A DNA stretch of 64,000 nt from DASSUW01 sp963835525 (GTDB lineage Bacteria; Actinomycetota; Thermoleophilia; Solirubrobacterales; Solirubrobacteraceae), in NCBI GenBank assembly GCA_963835525.1, contig CAWIFM010000009.1:372001-436000 (forward strand). Direction: 5' to 3'. How positions within the stretch are numbered: position 1 is the stretch's first letter; each line of letters starts with the position of its first letter. Below, piece by piece: positions 8,521 to 15,768 of this stretch. The notes beneath the pieces were generated by a model. That model made no database searches and was not told the origin of the DNA. It saw only the letters and a program-made list of their open reading frames with translations. The translations under genes and the position numbers were made by a program.

Positions 8521-9333
8521 GTGGAGACGATCGATCATCGGCCGAGCAACGGCGGTACCCGACCCAAGGGGGACCGCGAAAGCCGTACGCGCGAGGACCG
8601 CCGGCTTCTCGAGCGGTACCACCGGGACGGGGACCTCGCGGCCCGCGAGGCCCTCGTGCAGCGCTTCCTGCCGCTGGCGCGCCAGCTCGCCCGCCGCTAC
8701 CAGCGCGGTGGCGAGCCGCTCGACGACCTGATCCAGGTTGCCTCGCTCGGCCTGCTGAAGGCGATCGACCGCTTCGAGCCCGATCGTCCCAGCGCCTTCT
8801 CGTCGTTCGCCGTTCCCACCATCCTCGGCGAGCTCAAGCGTCATTTCCGCGACCGCGGCTGGTCCGTCCGCGTGCCACGCGACCTGCAGGAGATGGCGGT
8901 CCGTGTGGAACGGGTCTCCGAGGAGCTCTCGCGCGGGCTCGGGCGCGCGCCGACACCGGCCGAGATCGGCGAGCACATCGGCGCGACCACCGAGCAGGTG
9001 CTTGAGGCCCGCGAGGCGGCCGGCGCCTACCGGGCGGTCTCGCTCGACCGCCCGCGCGACGACGACGAGGAAGGTGACGGGATGACCGAGTCGATGGGCG
9101 TCGAGGACCCGGGCTTCCATCTCGCCGAGGCCGCCGCCACCGTCGAGCGGCTGATGGGCGCGCTCAGCGAGCGCGAGCGCGAGGTGCTGCGGTTGCGCTT
9201 CGAGGAGGACCTGACGCAGTCGGAGATCGGTGCACGCGTCGGCGTCTCGCAGATGCACGTCTCGCGCCTGATCCGCCAGGCGGTGACGCGGCTGCGCGAG
9301 GCCGCCGAGGTGGCCGAAGACGACGCTGCATGA
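8521..9333 (+). CDS. RNA polymerase sigma factor, SigF/SigB/SigG type
   Basis: A 270-residue alternative sigma factor of the stress/sporulation group. Region 2 carries DDLIQVASLGLLKAIDRF and AFSSFAVPTILGELKRHF. Region 3 follows (PRDLQEMAVRVERV). Region 4 ends with LTQSEIGARVGVSQMHVSR, the helix-turn-helix for the -35 element. The GTG at 8521 follows a purine-rich GGGGAAGG and is preferred over an upstream in-frame codon at 8380, which would add an unconserved Arg/Pro-rich extension. Family members are held inactive by RsbW-like kinases, several of which are encoded nearby. It is one of three paralogues in this window (also 16496 and 47355). Confidence 0.93.
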   Translation: METIDHRPSNGGTRPKGDRESRTREDRRLLERYHRDGDLAAREALVQRFLPLARQLARRYQRGGEPLDDLIQVASLGLLKAIDRFEPDRPSAFSSFAVPTILGELKRHFRDRGWSVRVPRDLQEMAVRVERVSEELSRGLGRAPTPAEIGEHIGATTEQVLEAREAAGAYRAVSLDRPRDDDEEGDGMTESMGVEDPGFHLAEAAATVERLMGALSEREREVLRLRFEEDLTQSEIGARVGVSQMHVSRLIRQAVTRLREAAEVAEDDAA

Positions 9334-9355
9334 GCCGATCGGTACGATCGCGGCC

Positions 9356-9688
9356 ATGGAGCACTGGGATCTGCGATCGCTCGCGGTCGAGCCGCGCCGT
9401 CCGCAGATCCTGCATTCGGCCCGCGGTGAGGCTCGCTCGATCGCGATCAACCTGCCCGAGGGGACGTCGCTCCAGGAGCACCAGGTGCACGAACGCGCCT
9501 ACCTCGTCGTCGTCGACGGCGAGATCGAGGTGCGCGACGACGGAGGAGACTCCGTGAGAGGCGGCGCCGGGTTCGCCGCCGTGTTCGATCCGCACGAACG
9601 CCATGAGGTGCGCGCGACGAGGGACGCGCGGCTTCTGCTCGTACTGGCGCCATGGCCGGGTGACGGCCATCCTGGTGCCCGCGACTAA
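9356..9688 (+). CDS. small cupin-fold protein
   Basis: A 110-residue single-domain protein with cupin character: EHQVHERAYLVVVDGEIEV (motif 1, two His) and, about 20 residues later, AAVFDPHERHEVRA (motif 2). It could bind a metal ion, but no substrate can be named. It starts 22 bases after the SigF-like gene and is followed at 18 bases by an ABC ATPase gene with its own strong ribosome binding site, so the three may be read together. Its genomic position suggests a stress role, which is inference only. Confidence 0.75.
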   Translation: MEHWDLRSLAVEPRRPQILHSARGEARSIAINLPEGTSLQEHQVHERAYLVVVDGEIEVRDDGGDSVRGGAGFAAVFDPHERHEVRATRDARLLLVLAPWPGDGHPGARD

Positions 9689-9706
9689 GGGGAGGAGATA
9701 CAAGCG

Positions 9707-10894
9707 ATGGCAGAGATCCAGTTCAAGGGCATCACGAAGCGCTATCCGGACGGCTTCGAGGCCGTCAAGGCGATCGACCTGGACATCGGCGACGGGGAGT
9801 TCATGATCCTCGTCGGCCCGTCCGGCTGCGGCAAGTCGACCGCCCTGCGGATGATCGCCGGCCTGGAGGACATCACCGACGGTGACCTGATCATCGGCGG
9901 CGAGCGGGTCAACGACCTGGCGCCGCGCGATCGCGACATCGCGATGGTGTTCCAGAACTATGCGCTGTATCCGCACATGACCGTGCGAGACAACATGGGC
10001 TTCGCGCTCAAGCTCGCCAAGACCGACAAGGCCGAGATCGAGAAGAAGGTCACCGAGGCGGCCCGGATCCTGGATCTGGAGCAGCACCTCGAGCGCAAGC
10101 CGGCCAACCTGTCCGGCGGCCAGCGCCAGCGGGTGGCGATGGGCCGCGCGATCGTGCGCGATCCGAAGGCGTTCCTGATGGACGAGCCGCTGTCGAACCT
10201 GGACGCGAAGTTGCGCGTGCAGATGCGCACGGAGGTGGCGCGGATCCAGAAGCAGCTCGGCACCACCATGGTCTACGTGACGCACGATCAGACCGAGGCG
10301 ATGACCTTGGGTGATCGGGTGGCGGTCATGCGCGCGGGGATCATCCAGCAGGTCGACACGCCGGCCAACCTGTATGAGAGGCCGCAGAACCTGTTCGTGG
10401 CCGGCTTCATCGGGTCGCCGTCGATGAACTTCCTGCCCGGCCGGCTCGAGGGCGACCTGGTCAAGACCCCGATCGGCGACATCCGGCTGTCGGACCGGGC
10501 CCGTTCCGGCGTCCAGTCCGAGGGCGGCGGCGCGCGCGACGTCATCGTCGGCATGCGCCCCGAGCACTTCGAGGACGCGTCCGTCGAGCAGGAGGAGCAC
10601 GCGGACCGGATGAAGTTCCGGACCAAGGTCGACGTCGTCGAGTCGATGGGCTCCGAGCTCTACGTCTACTTCGACGTCAAGTCCGAGGAGATCCACGTCG
10701 CCGAGCTCGACGAGCTCGCCGCCGACGCCGGCATGGAGGACCTGCCGAGCCACGGCGGCGGCCAGCAAGTCGTCGCGCGGCTGAGCGCCGAGAGCAAGGC
10801 GTCGCCCGGCGGCGAGGTCGAGCTGTCGCTCGACACCAGCCAGATCAAGCTCTTCGCCGCCGACGACGGCCGCAGCCTGACGGCTGCGGCCTAG
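9707..10894 (+). CDS. orphan sugar-type ABC transporter ATPase (UgpC/MsmX/MalK-like)
   Basis: A 395-residue ATP-binding subunit of a carbohydrate importer. It has Walker A (GPSGCGKST), the Q loop (FQNYALYPHMTV), the ABC signature (LSGGQRQRVAMGRA), Walker B and D loop (LMDEPLSNLDAKL), the His switch (YVTHDQTEA) and a C-terminal TOBE regulatory domain (about 240-395). The TOBE region is longer than usual, with an insertion around IHVAELDELAADAGMEDL. A strong ribosome binding site (GGGGAGGAG) precedes the ATG. No permease or binding protein is encoded next to it, so it may serve several transporters elsewhere, as MsmX and MsiK do. Confidence 0.92.
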   Translation: MAEIQFKGITKRYPDGFEAVKAIDLDIGDGEFMILVGPSGCGKSTALRMIAGLEDITDGDLIIGGERVNDLAPRDRDIAMVFQNYALYPHMTVRDNMGFALKLAKTDKAEIEKKVTEAARILDLEQHLERKPANLSGGQRQRVAMGRAIVRDPKAFLMDEPLSNLDAKLRVQMRTEVARIQKQLGTTMVYVTHDQTEAMTLGDRVAVMRAGIIQQVDTPANLYERPQNLFVAGFIGSPSMNFLPGRLEGDLVKTPIGDIRLSDRARSGVQSEGGGARDVIVGMRPEHFEDASVEQEEHADRMKFRTKVDVVESMGSELYVYFDVKSEEIHVAELDELAADAGMEDLPSHGGGQQVVARLSAESKASPGGEVELSLDTSQIKLFAADDGRSLTAAA

Positions 10895-10903
10895 CGGCGC
10901 GCG

Positions 10904-11308
10904 CTACGAGGCGCGATCGGTCACCGTCCCCCGCGGCTCGGCCGCGGGGGCCGGGGTGCCGGGCGGGTGGAGCAGGTTGTTGACGCCCTTGATGCCGTCG
11001 ACGTGGCTCGCCTCGTCAGCGAGCCGGCTGATCCACTGATCGTCGGCGACCTCGCCGCGCAGGTTGACGACTCCCGCCTGCACGTCGACCGACACGTCGC
11101 CCTTCGGCGCTTCGGGCGCGCGGAAGATCTCGGTCTCGACCTTGTGCGCGAGCGTCTTGTCGTCTACGTCCTCTGAGGGCATTGCGGTCGCCACGGCGCC
11201 CTTGGTCTTGCCGGCGGCGATGGCGGCCCGCTCGCGGATCTCGCGGCGGTAGTAGATCGCGGCGGCGGCGATGCCGACGCCGAACAGCAATGTGATGAGT
11301 CGGCTCAT
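10904..11308 (-). CDS. BON-domain protein with N-terminal membrane anchor
   Basis: A 134-residue protein. A hydrophobic N-terminus (LITLLFGVGIAAAAIYY) anchors it or acts as a signal, and residues about 50-115 form a BON domain (LAHKVETEIF, VSVDVQAGVVNLRGEV, VDGIKGVNNLL). BON domains bind membranes or phospholipids and occur in osmotic-shock proteins such as OsmY. A SigF-type promoter (11318-11342) ends only nine bases before the ATG, so the mRNA would have almost no leader. This makes it a good candidate for a stress-regulon member. Confidence 0.87.
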   Translation of the reverse strand: MSRLITLLFGVGIAAAAIYYRREIRERAAIAAGKTKGAVATAMPSEDVDDKTLAHKVETEIFRAPEAPKGDVSVDVQAGVVNLRGEVADDQWISRLADEASHVDGIKGVNNLLHPPGTPAPAAEPRGTVTDRAS

Positions 11309-11317
11309 GGGTTTCGC

Positions 11318-11342
11318 CTACCCGGAGGCGAAGCCAGGAAAC
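11318..11342 (-). promoter_or_regulatory. SigF-type promoter of the BON gene
   Basis: Read on the minus strand: GTTT (11342-11339), 15 bases, then GGGTAG (11323-11318), nine bases before the ATG at 11308. This fits the known actinobacterial SigF/SigB pattern GTTT-N15-17-GGGTA. The same spacing recurs upstream of csbD and of the proline-rich ORF at 14618. Confidence 0.72.
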
Positions 11343-11351
11343 GAGCGCTGG

Positions 11352-12248
11352 TCAGGAGGGAGGCCGCCGCCGCGGCGAGCGCGGCGGGGTCCGGCGGCGG
11401 CGGCGCTGACGGCGGTCCTCGCGGCGCAGCCGCTCGAGCACCTCGTCGCTCCACTCGTGCGTGCGCAGGACGCGGTAGCGGTCGGCCGCGACCCGCATGT
11501 ACGCCTCGGTCTCCGTCTCGTCGTCGTCGATCAGGTCGCCGGCCCGCAGCAGCTCGACGACCGGCTCGTACTCCTCGGTGAACCAGTGGTGGGCCACCGT
11601 CGGGCGGTCCATGTAGCTGCCGCGGTTCTGCATGGCGCGGAAGCCCCATGCCTCGACCGCCTCCGACAGCATCCCGTAGTCCCACGGGTCGCTGAGCTCG
11701 ATCCGGCGGCGCGCCTCGGCCTGGAGCGGCACGCGCTCGCGGAACAGCCGCTCGTGGTCCTTGAGCGGCAGGTCGGAGACCAGCGTCTCCTCGCTGAGCC
11801 GCAGCCGCGTGGTGACCTCAACCACGTAGGCGTCGATGTCGTCGCGGCCGAGCGACTTGGCGACCGACACGCGGTGGTGGCCGTCGCGCACGAAGTAGAG
11901 GTCGCCGATCTTGTAGAGCGACACCGGCGGCAGCGCCTCGCCGCGCCGCTGGGCGGCGGCGATCCGCTCCCAGCGGCTGCGCAGCCGCGCCGAGGTGGGC
12001 CGCAGGCCGCGGTCGAAGTCGACGGCGCGGTCGACGGTCCCGACGATCGCGTCGAGGGGCACGATCTGGAGTCCGAGATCGTGCTGCCCGGTGCGGCCGA
12101 GCGCGTCCACGACCTCCTCGAAGGGGAGCATGAGCGCGACGTCGTCGGGCTCGCGGCGCAGCCGGCGGCCGATGTCGGCGAGCAGCCGCGACCGGCGGGC
12201 GCGGGAGAAGTCTGACTGGGCGTCGGACTCGGGGAAGCCGCTGCTCAC
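11352..12248 (-). CDS. ParB/Srx-fold nuclease-like domain protein
   Basis: A 298-residue protein whose central part (about 60-150) has the ParB N-terminal fold signature: IVPLDAIVGTV, then VSLYKIGDLYFVRDGHHRVSVAKSLG, matching ParB box II (GHHR). It lacks the helix-turn-helix and dimerisation domains of true chromosome-partitioning ParB, so it is not a segregation protein. The ParB fold is now known to bind CTP, but no CTPase activity can be claimed here. The C-terminus is extremely Arg-rich (RRQRRRRRTPPRSPRRRPP) and may contact nucleic acid. Start is GTG. It lies between the BON gene and a STAS gene on the same strand. Confidence 0.72.
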   Translation of the reverse strand: MSSGFPESDAQSDFSRARRSRLLADIGRRLRREPDDVALMLPFEEVVDALGRTGQHDLGLQIVPLDAIVGTVDRAVDFDRGLRPTSARLRSRWERIAAAQRRGEALPPVSLYKIGDLYFVRDGHHRVSVAKSLGRDDIDAYVVEVTTRLRLSEETLVSDLPLKDHERLFRERVPLQAEARRRIELSDPWDYGMLSEAVEAWGFRAMQNRGSYMDRPTVAHHWFTEEYEPVVELLRAGDLIDDDETETEAYMRVAADRYRVLRTHEWSDEVLERLRREDRRQRRRRRTPPRSPRRRPPS

Positions 12249-12263
12249 CCGGGCCGGGCGCCT

Positions 12264-12629
12264 CTATCCGCCCGCGCTCACGGCGTCGCCGTCGAGCGCA
12301 TCGTCCAGCGACCGCACGAGCGTGAAGACACCATCGAGACCGGTGATCCGGAACGTCTTCACGATCGCCTCATTGTCGCAGACGACCACGAGCGAGCCGC
12401 CGCGGAGCTTGAGGCGGCGGTGGGCCCCGATCAGCACGCCGAGGCTCGACGAGTCGATGAACGTGGTCTCCGACAGGTCGACGATCACGTTCGAGCGGCC
12501 GGCGTCGATCGGCGCCGAGACGCGCTCCTTGAACTCGGGCGCGGTGAACAGATCGATCTCACCGGTGACCGCGACGACGTGGGTGTCGCCGTCGAGCTGA
12601 CGGTCCTTGATCGCGAAATCGATCGCCAT
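12264..12629 (-). CDS. STAS-domain anti-sigma factor antagonist (RsbV/SpoIIAA-like)
   Basis: A 121-residue single STAS domain with the sandwich pattern THVVAVTGEIDLFTAPEF and the phosphorylation loop ETTFIDSSSLGVL, where the Ser after Asp is the residue phosphorylated by RsbW-type kinases. In the unphosphorylated state it should bind an anti-sigma kinase and free a SigF-like factor. It is encoded just downstream (minus strand) of the kinase pair at 12668-13560, which are likely partners. Confidence 0.92.
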   Translation of the reverse strand: MAIDFAIKDRQLDGDTHVVAVTGEIDLFTAPEFKERVSAPIDAGRSNVIVDLSETTFIDSSSLGVLIGAHRRLKLRGGSLVVVCDNEAIVKTFRITGLDGVFTLVRSLDDALDGDAVSAGG

Positions 12630-12667
12630 GGGGCCTGTAGTTCATGCCCGGCCGCAGCCGGTTCGAA

Positions 12668-13060
12668 TCATCGCCCGTTGGAGTAGGCGAGCCGGACGTG
12701 GAGGAACTCTGTCTCCCCCTCCGGACGGACGGTGAGCTCGTCCGCGAGCTGCTCGATCACGTTACCGACACCCGGCACCGCGGCGTCCACGATCAGCGCC
12801 TGGCCGCCGCCCTGGCGCAGCGGGCCGACGCGCAGCAGCAGCGAGCGATCGCCCGGGTCGAGCGCGACGTTGATCTTGTCGTCGATGCTGTGCGCGGGCG
12901 CGCGCGCGGCAATCAGGTCGGCGACCAGCACGGCGTCGTCGAGCCGGTCGAGCGGAAGGTCGGCGCGGGCGGCGAGCATGCCGACCACGCGGCGCAGGAT
13001 GGGGCCCACGAGCGGGCCGGAGGCGATGGAGACCGTCGTCGCGGGCTCCGGGCCGTTCAC
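12668..13060 (-). CDS. degenerate RsbW-like (GHKL fold) protein
   Basis: A 130-residue protein starting with a GTG at 13060 that overlaps the stop of the canonical kinase gene by four bases. Its layout parallels the kinase: a helix, a strand pair (INVALDPGDRSLLLRVGPL) and a C-terminal GVGNVIEQLADELTV helix. The ATP-binding residues are missing, however. The N box reads VADLIAARAPAH, without Asn, and the G1 box reads GPLRQGG, without Asp. It is probably a non-catalytic partner of the adjacent kinase. It could instead be a protein only distantly related to GHKL ATPases. Confidence 0.7.
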   Translation of the reverse strand: MNGPEPATTVSIASGPLVGPILRRVVGMLAARADLPLDRLDDAVLVADLIAARAPAHSIDDKINVALDPGDRSLLLRVGPLRQGGGQALIVDAAVPGVGNVIEQLADELTVRPEGETEFLHVRLAYSNGR

Positions 13061-13560
13061 GCGAGCCCCAGTCGGGGGCGGGACGCGAACGACATCCGCA
13101 GCCGGTTGCCGCGGATCGGCGCATCCTCCAGCTCGATCGACTCGGCGAGCGCGGCGATCAGCTGCAGCCCGAGGCCGGGACCGTCGACGTCCGGGCTCGG
13201 GCCCATGCCGCGCCCGCGGTCGGACACGGTGATGTCGATGTGCTCGCCTGCGGGATGGACCGTCACGTCGATCGGACCCGCGGGGCCGCCGTCGTAGGCA
13301 TGGCGCACCACGTTGGTGCACGCCTCGGTGACGGCCAGCCGTATGTCCTCGATCACGTCCGGCGGCAGCGCCATGGCCTCAGCGTACGCGCCGAGCACGT
13401 GCCGGATCACCGGGATGCTCTCGGCCTGCGCCGGCAGCGTGAGCCGCACGTCGGAGGTCGAGGTCGGGACGCGCGCCTGGGAGCCGCGGCGGAAGCGATG
13501 TGCCGTGGACGTCTCTCTCGCGCTCCGACGCAGGTTGTGGGGAGTCATGTCGCTGCCCAT
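13057..13560 (-). CDS. RsbW-like serine kinase / anti-sigma factor
   Basis: A 167-residue GHKL ATPase of the SpoIIAB/RsbW family. It has the N box LAVTEACTNVVRHAY, G1 DRGRGMG and G2 GPGLGLQLIAAL, all intact. It should bind a SigF-like factor and phosphorylate a STAS antagonist. Residues before about 45 (RRSARETSTAHRFRRG) are basic and unconserved. The start is taken at ATG 13560, with ATG 13548 possible. A SigF-type promoter lies upstream at 13577-13602, which would put the kinase under control of the sigma factor it restrains. Confidence 0.9.
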   Translation of the reverse strand: MGSDMTPHNLRRSARETSTAHRFRRGSQARVPTSTSDVRLTLPAQAESIPVIRHVLGAYAEAMALPPDVIEDIRLAVTEACTNVVRHAYDGGPAGPIDVTVHPAGEHIDITVSDRGRGMGPSPDVDGPGLGLQLIAALAESIELEDAPIRGNRLRMSFASRPRLGLA

Positions 13561-13576
13561 AGGAACTTGATCTGCT

Positions 13577-13602
13577 GTACCCCGGCTCAGGAATGCGGTA
13601 AC
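13577..13602 (-). promoter_or_regulatory. SigF-type promoter of the RsbW-like kinase gene
   Basis: On the minus strand GTTA (13602-13599), 16 bases, GGGTAC (13582-13577), then 16 bases to the ATG at 13560. It agrees with the SigF-type consensus and with five other sites in this window. Autoregulation of anti-sigma operons by their own sigma factor is known from SigB and SigF systems. Confidence 0.65.
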
Positions 13603-13660
13603 GGAGCGCGGCGCGGTGGTTTGGTAGTGAACCTCGCCGCGGGGCGGTCGGGAGCATGAC

Positions 13661-14008
13661 ATGTCGGCGCTGCGTATGATCGCCGACGTGCGCTCGCCGT
13701 CGCCGTACTCGATCGCCGAGGGCGACTCGACCGAGCGGGTGCGCGTCCTCGTGCTGGAGGGCGAGCTCGACCTCGCGGCGGCGCCGCGGCTCCAGGCGCG
13801 CCTCGCCGAGACCGCTTCGGCGCATGCGCTGGTGCTCGACCTCTCGCGCGCGAGCTTCATCGACTCGGCGGTGCTCAAGGAGCTGCTGCAGGCCCGCGCG
13901 GAGCTGGCCGAGCGCGACGTGAAGCTGGTGCTCGCGGGCGTGTCGCCGCCGGTGCGCCGGCTGCTCGACCTCACGCGCACGTCCGAGCTGTTCGAGGACG
14001 CCACCTGA
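13661..14008 (+). CDS. STAS-domain anti-sigma factor antagonist
   Basis: A 115-residue STAS protein: VRVLVLEGELDLAAAPRL, then the phospho-site loop RASFIDSAVLKELL with the conserved Asp-Ser. It is divergent from the RsbW-like kinase gene at 13560. The 100-base region between them holds that kinase's SigF-type promoter. An alternative start is ATG 13676. It could compete with the STAS protein encoded at 12264 for the same kinases. Confidence 0.9.
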   Translation: MSALRMIADVRSPSPYSIAEGDSTERVRVLVLEGELDLAAAPRLQARLAETASAHALVLDLSRASFIDSAVLKELLQARAELAERDVKLVLAGVSPPVRRLLDLTRTSELFEDAT

Positions 14009-14022
14009 CGTCGCGGAGGCCG

Positions 14023-14508
14023 TCAGGCGGCTCGGCTGAGCGCGCGCCCGCCGGCCTCGGCCTCGTGCCGGCGCGTGTTGGCGCCCGCGCACAGCCACGA
14101 GAACCCGGCGTGCAGCATGTCGTTGCCCGCGGAGGCGGCCAGCACCGTCGCGACCGTCCGCCCCGTGGACGGGGCGTGCAGTCGCAGGGCGGTGAGGGCC
14201 AGCGCGGTCCACGCTCCCGTGCAGCGGGTGCAGGTCAGCAGCTCGCCTACGGCGTAGCGCAGGCGGCGACCCTTCGGTCGCCGCCGCTCCTCGTCCACGA
14301 ACGGCTCGCGGAGCCAGGTCTCGGCCTTCTCGTGGACGATCAGCTTCGAGAGCGCGAATGTGGCCGCCGCCAGCACCGGCACCTCGGACCGCGGCACCGG
14401 CTCGCGGCCGCGGGCGCTGACGGCGACGGCGCCGAGCAACGCGCCGTAGACGGTGGTCAGGGCGGCGTAGTCGGCGACTTCGGTCGGCGTCTGGCTGACG
14501 GGCCGCAC
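14023..14508 (-). CDS. DUF1360-family membrane-associated protein
   Basis: A 161-residue protein matching the DUF1360 family. It has ALSKLIVHEKAETWLREPF in the first half and the hallmark Cys pair in GELLTCTRCTGAW, followed by hydrophobic segments (VATVLAASAGNDMLHAGFSWL). Bacillus members are sporulation-related, but the function is unknown. Its GTG start lies two bases after the stop of the small proline-rich ORF (14511-14618), so both share the SigF-type promoter upstream. This makes it a likely stress-regulon gene. Confidence 0.8.
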   Translation of the reverse strand: MRPVSQTPTEVADYAALTTVYGALLGAVAVSARGREPVPRSEVPVLAAATFALSKLIVHEKAETWLREPFVDEERRRPKGRRLRYAVGELLTCTRCTGAWTALALTALRLHAPSTGRTVATVLAASAGNDMLHAGFSWLCAGANTRRHEAEAGGRALSRAA

Positions 14509-14510
14509 GA

Positions 14511-14618
14511 TCAGATCGGCCGCGGATTCGGATCCGGCGGCAGCGGCCCGGGCTCGGGGGTCGGGCTCGGCGGGGCCGGCGGGGGCTCCGGCCTGGGGAT
14601 GGGGGAGGGAGCGGTCAC
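14511..14618 (-). CDS. very small proline-rich protein (35 aa)
   Basis: A 35-codon frame starting with GTG at 14618. Pro makes up about half the residues, in a PxPxP pattern with a few Glu/Asp, and the chain ends in PDPNPRPI. Three points argue that it is real. A SigF-type promoter ends exactly nine bases before the GTG. The next gene starts two bases after its stop. A similar small ORF at 47193-47354 sits directly behind a SigF-like gene and ends in PPQPQPI. No function is known, and no ribosome binding site is possible in so short a leader. Confidence 0.55.
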   Translation of the reverse strand: MTAPSPIPRPEPPPAPPSPTPEPGPLPPDPNPRPI

Positions 14619-14627
14619 GTAACTCGC

Positions 14628-14652
14628 GTACCCACGCACAGCCCCCGTTAAC
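14628..14652 (-). promoter_or_regulatory. SigF-type promoter of the proline-rich ORF and DUF1360 gene
   Basis: Minus strand: GTTA (14652-14649), 15 bases, GGGTAC (14633-14628), nine bases to the GTG at 14618. Both elements and both distances match those of the BON and csbD promoters. Confidence 0.68.
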
Positions 14653-14654
14653 GA

Positions 14655-14682
14655 CCGAGGCGCCCCTTGCGGAGCGCCTCGG
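14655..14682. terminator. stem-loop, 9-bp stem
   Basis: CCGAGGCGC (14655-14663) and GCGCCTCGG (14674-14682) form a perfect stem with a 10-base loop. It lies between the minus-strand gene ending at 14810 and the SigF-type promoter at 14628-14652, so it would insulate that promoter from read-through. Confidence 0.6.
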
Positions 14683-14759
14683 TTGATGAGGAGGAGGGTT
14701 TACCGCGCCGGCCGGAGAGTTGGAGGGCAGTCCCGCGACGCGACAACGTCATATTTCCC

Positions 14760-14796
14760 TCTGGACGCGTTAACCAAACCGGTGGGTGCGTCCAGA
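14760..14796 (-). terminator. stem-loop directly after the 14810-15109 gene
   Basis: TCTGGACGC (14760-14768) is fully complementary to GCGTCCAGA (14788-14796). The structure begins about 14 bases beyond the stop of the small membrane protein gene read on the minus strand, a typical terminator position. The 19-base loop is long. Confidence 0.5.
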
Positions 14797-14809
14797 CGTA
14801 GTTGGCGCG

Positions 14810-15109
14810 TTACCGCTCGCGGTCGGCGAGGCGCTCGGATTCGGGCTGGACCGGTGAGCCGCTCTCGCCCTCGCCGCCGACGCCGCCCTCGCCGGCCGGC
14901 GGGACCGATCCGCGCGTGGTCGCGTCCGAGCCGCCGTGGCCCTCGGCCGGCTCGTCGGCGTGCTGGTCGGTATCGCCCAACGGGGTCCGGTCGTCGGGCG
15001 CGACGGTCGCCGCGGGTCCGCGCTCGCGGCGGGCGGCGCCGAGCACGAAGAACGTGACGCCGGCGGCGACGATCAGCAGGACGAGGATGGCGGCGATGAC
15101 GTATCCCAT
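14810..15109 (-). CDS. small single-pass membrane protein
   Basis: A 99-residue protein of unknown function. One N-terminal transmembrane helix (VIAAILVLLIVAAGVTFFVLG) is followed by a basic stop-transfer patch (AARRERG) and a 70-residue acidic, Gly/Pro/Ser-rich tail that is probably disordered. By the positive-inside rule the tail is cytoplasmic. A GGGTAG element lies at 15119-15124 upstream, but no fitting -35 is present. It is followed by two stem-loops that separate it from the next genes. Confidence 0.65.
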   Translation of the reverse strand: MGYVIAAILVLLIVAAGVTFFVLGAARRERGPAATVAPDDRTPLGDTDQHADEPAEGHGGSDATTRGSVPPAGEGGVGGEGESGSPVQPESERLADRER

Positions 15110-15183
15110 GCCGGTGGCCTACCCGCGTTTGCATGAGGCGATGCGGCGGTAGCCGAGGGTGAAGCCGAACGAGAGGAGCCACC

Positions 15184-15768
15184 ATGGCCGACAGGCTGCA
15201 GGGCAAGCGCATCGCCTTCCTCGTCGCTCCCGAGGGCGCCGAGCAGGTCGAGCTGACCGAGCCGTGGAAGGCGGTCGAGGGCGAGGGCGCCAAGCCCGAG
15301 CTGATCTCCACCGAGGACGGGCAGGTCCAGGCCTTCAACCACCTCGACAAGGGCGACACGTTCCCCGTCGACCGCACGGTGAGCGACGCCGACGCGGGCG
15401 ACTACGACGGCCTCGTGCTGCCGGGCGGCGTCGCCAGCCCGGACTTCCTGCGCACGGACGAGGACGCCGTGGCCTTCGTCCGCAGCTTCTTCGAGCAGGC
15501 CAAGCCGGTCGCCGTCATCTGCCACGGCCCGTGGACGCTGGTCGAGGCCGACGTCCTGCGCGGGCGCAAGATCACGTCGTGGCCGTCGCTGAAGACGGAC
15601 ATCCGCAACGCAGGCGGCAACTGGGTCGACGAGGAGGTCGTGGTCGACGAGGGCCTCGTCTCCTCGCGCAACCCCGACGACCTGCCGGCGTTCTGCGCCA
15701 AGCTGGTCGAGGAGCTCTGCGAGGGCAAGCACGAGGGCCAGCGCCAGAGCGTCGGCACCGCCTCGTGA
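15184..15768 (+). CDS. PfpI/DJ-1-family protein (type 1 glutamine amidotransferase fold)
   Basis: A 194-residue protein of the PfpI/DJ-1/YhbO group. The nucleophile elbow AVICHGPWTL gives Cys113 followed by His114, the signature of this family, and an acidic partner lies in VAPEGAEQVEL near residue 17. Relatives act as general stress proteins with proposed deglycase or hydratase activity on glyoxals. The exact reaction cannot be stated. A clear ribosome binding site (GAGAGGAG) precedes the ATG. The stop overlaps the GTG of a HAD hydrolase gene, so the two are coupled. Confidence 0.9.
   Translation: MADRLQGKRIAFLVAPEGAEQVELTEPWKAVEGEGAKPELISTEDGQVQAFNHLDKGDTFPVDRTVSDADAGDYDGLVLPGGVASPDFLRTDEDAVAFVRSFFEQAKPVAVICHGPWTLVEADVLRGRKITSWPSLKTDIRNAGGNWVDEEVVVDEGLVSSRNPDDLPAFCAKLVEELCEGKHEGQRQSVGTAS

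Noticed and set aside
11352..12248. Chromosome-partitioning ParB and a nearby origin of replication
   Set aside because: Only the N-terminal ParB fold is present. No parA, dnaA or parS-like sites are seen.
12655..12680. GGTTCGAATC, resembling a tRNA T-loop
   Set aside because: The flanking bases do not form the T stem on either strand, no acceptor or anticodon arms are found, and the element lies at the 3' end of the 12668 gene.
15119..15124. GGGTAG elements upstream of 15109, 21639, 30877, 31929 and 48155 as SigF-type promoters
   Set aside because: No GTTN element lies 14-17 bases upstream of them, so only the -10 half matches.
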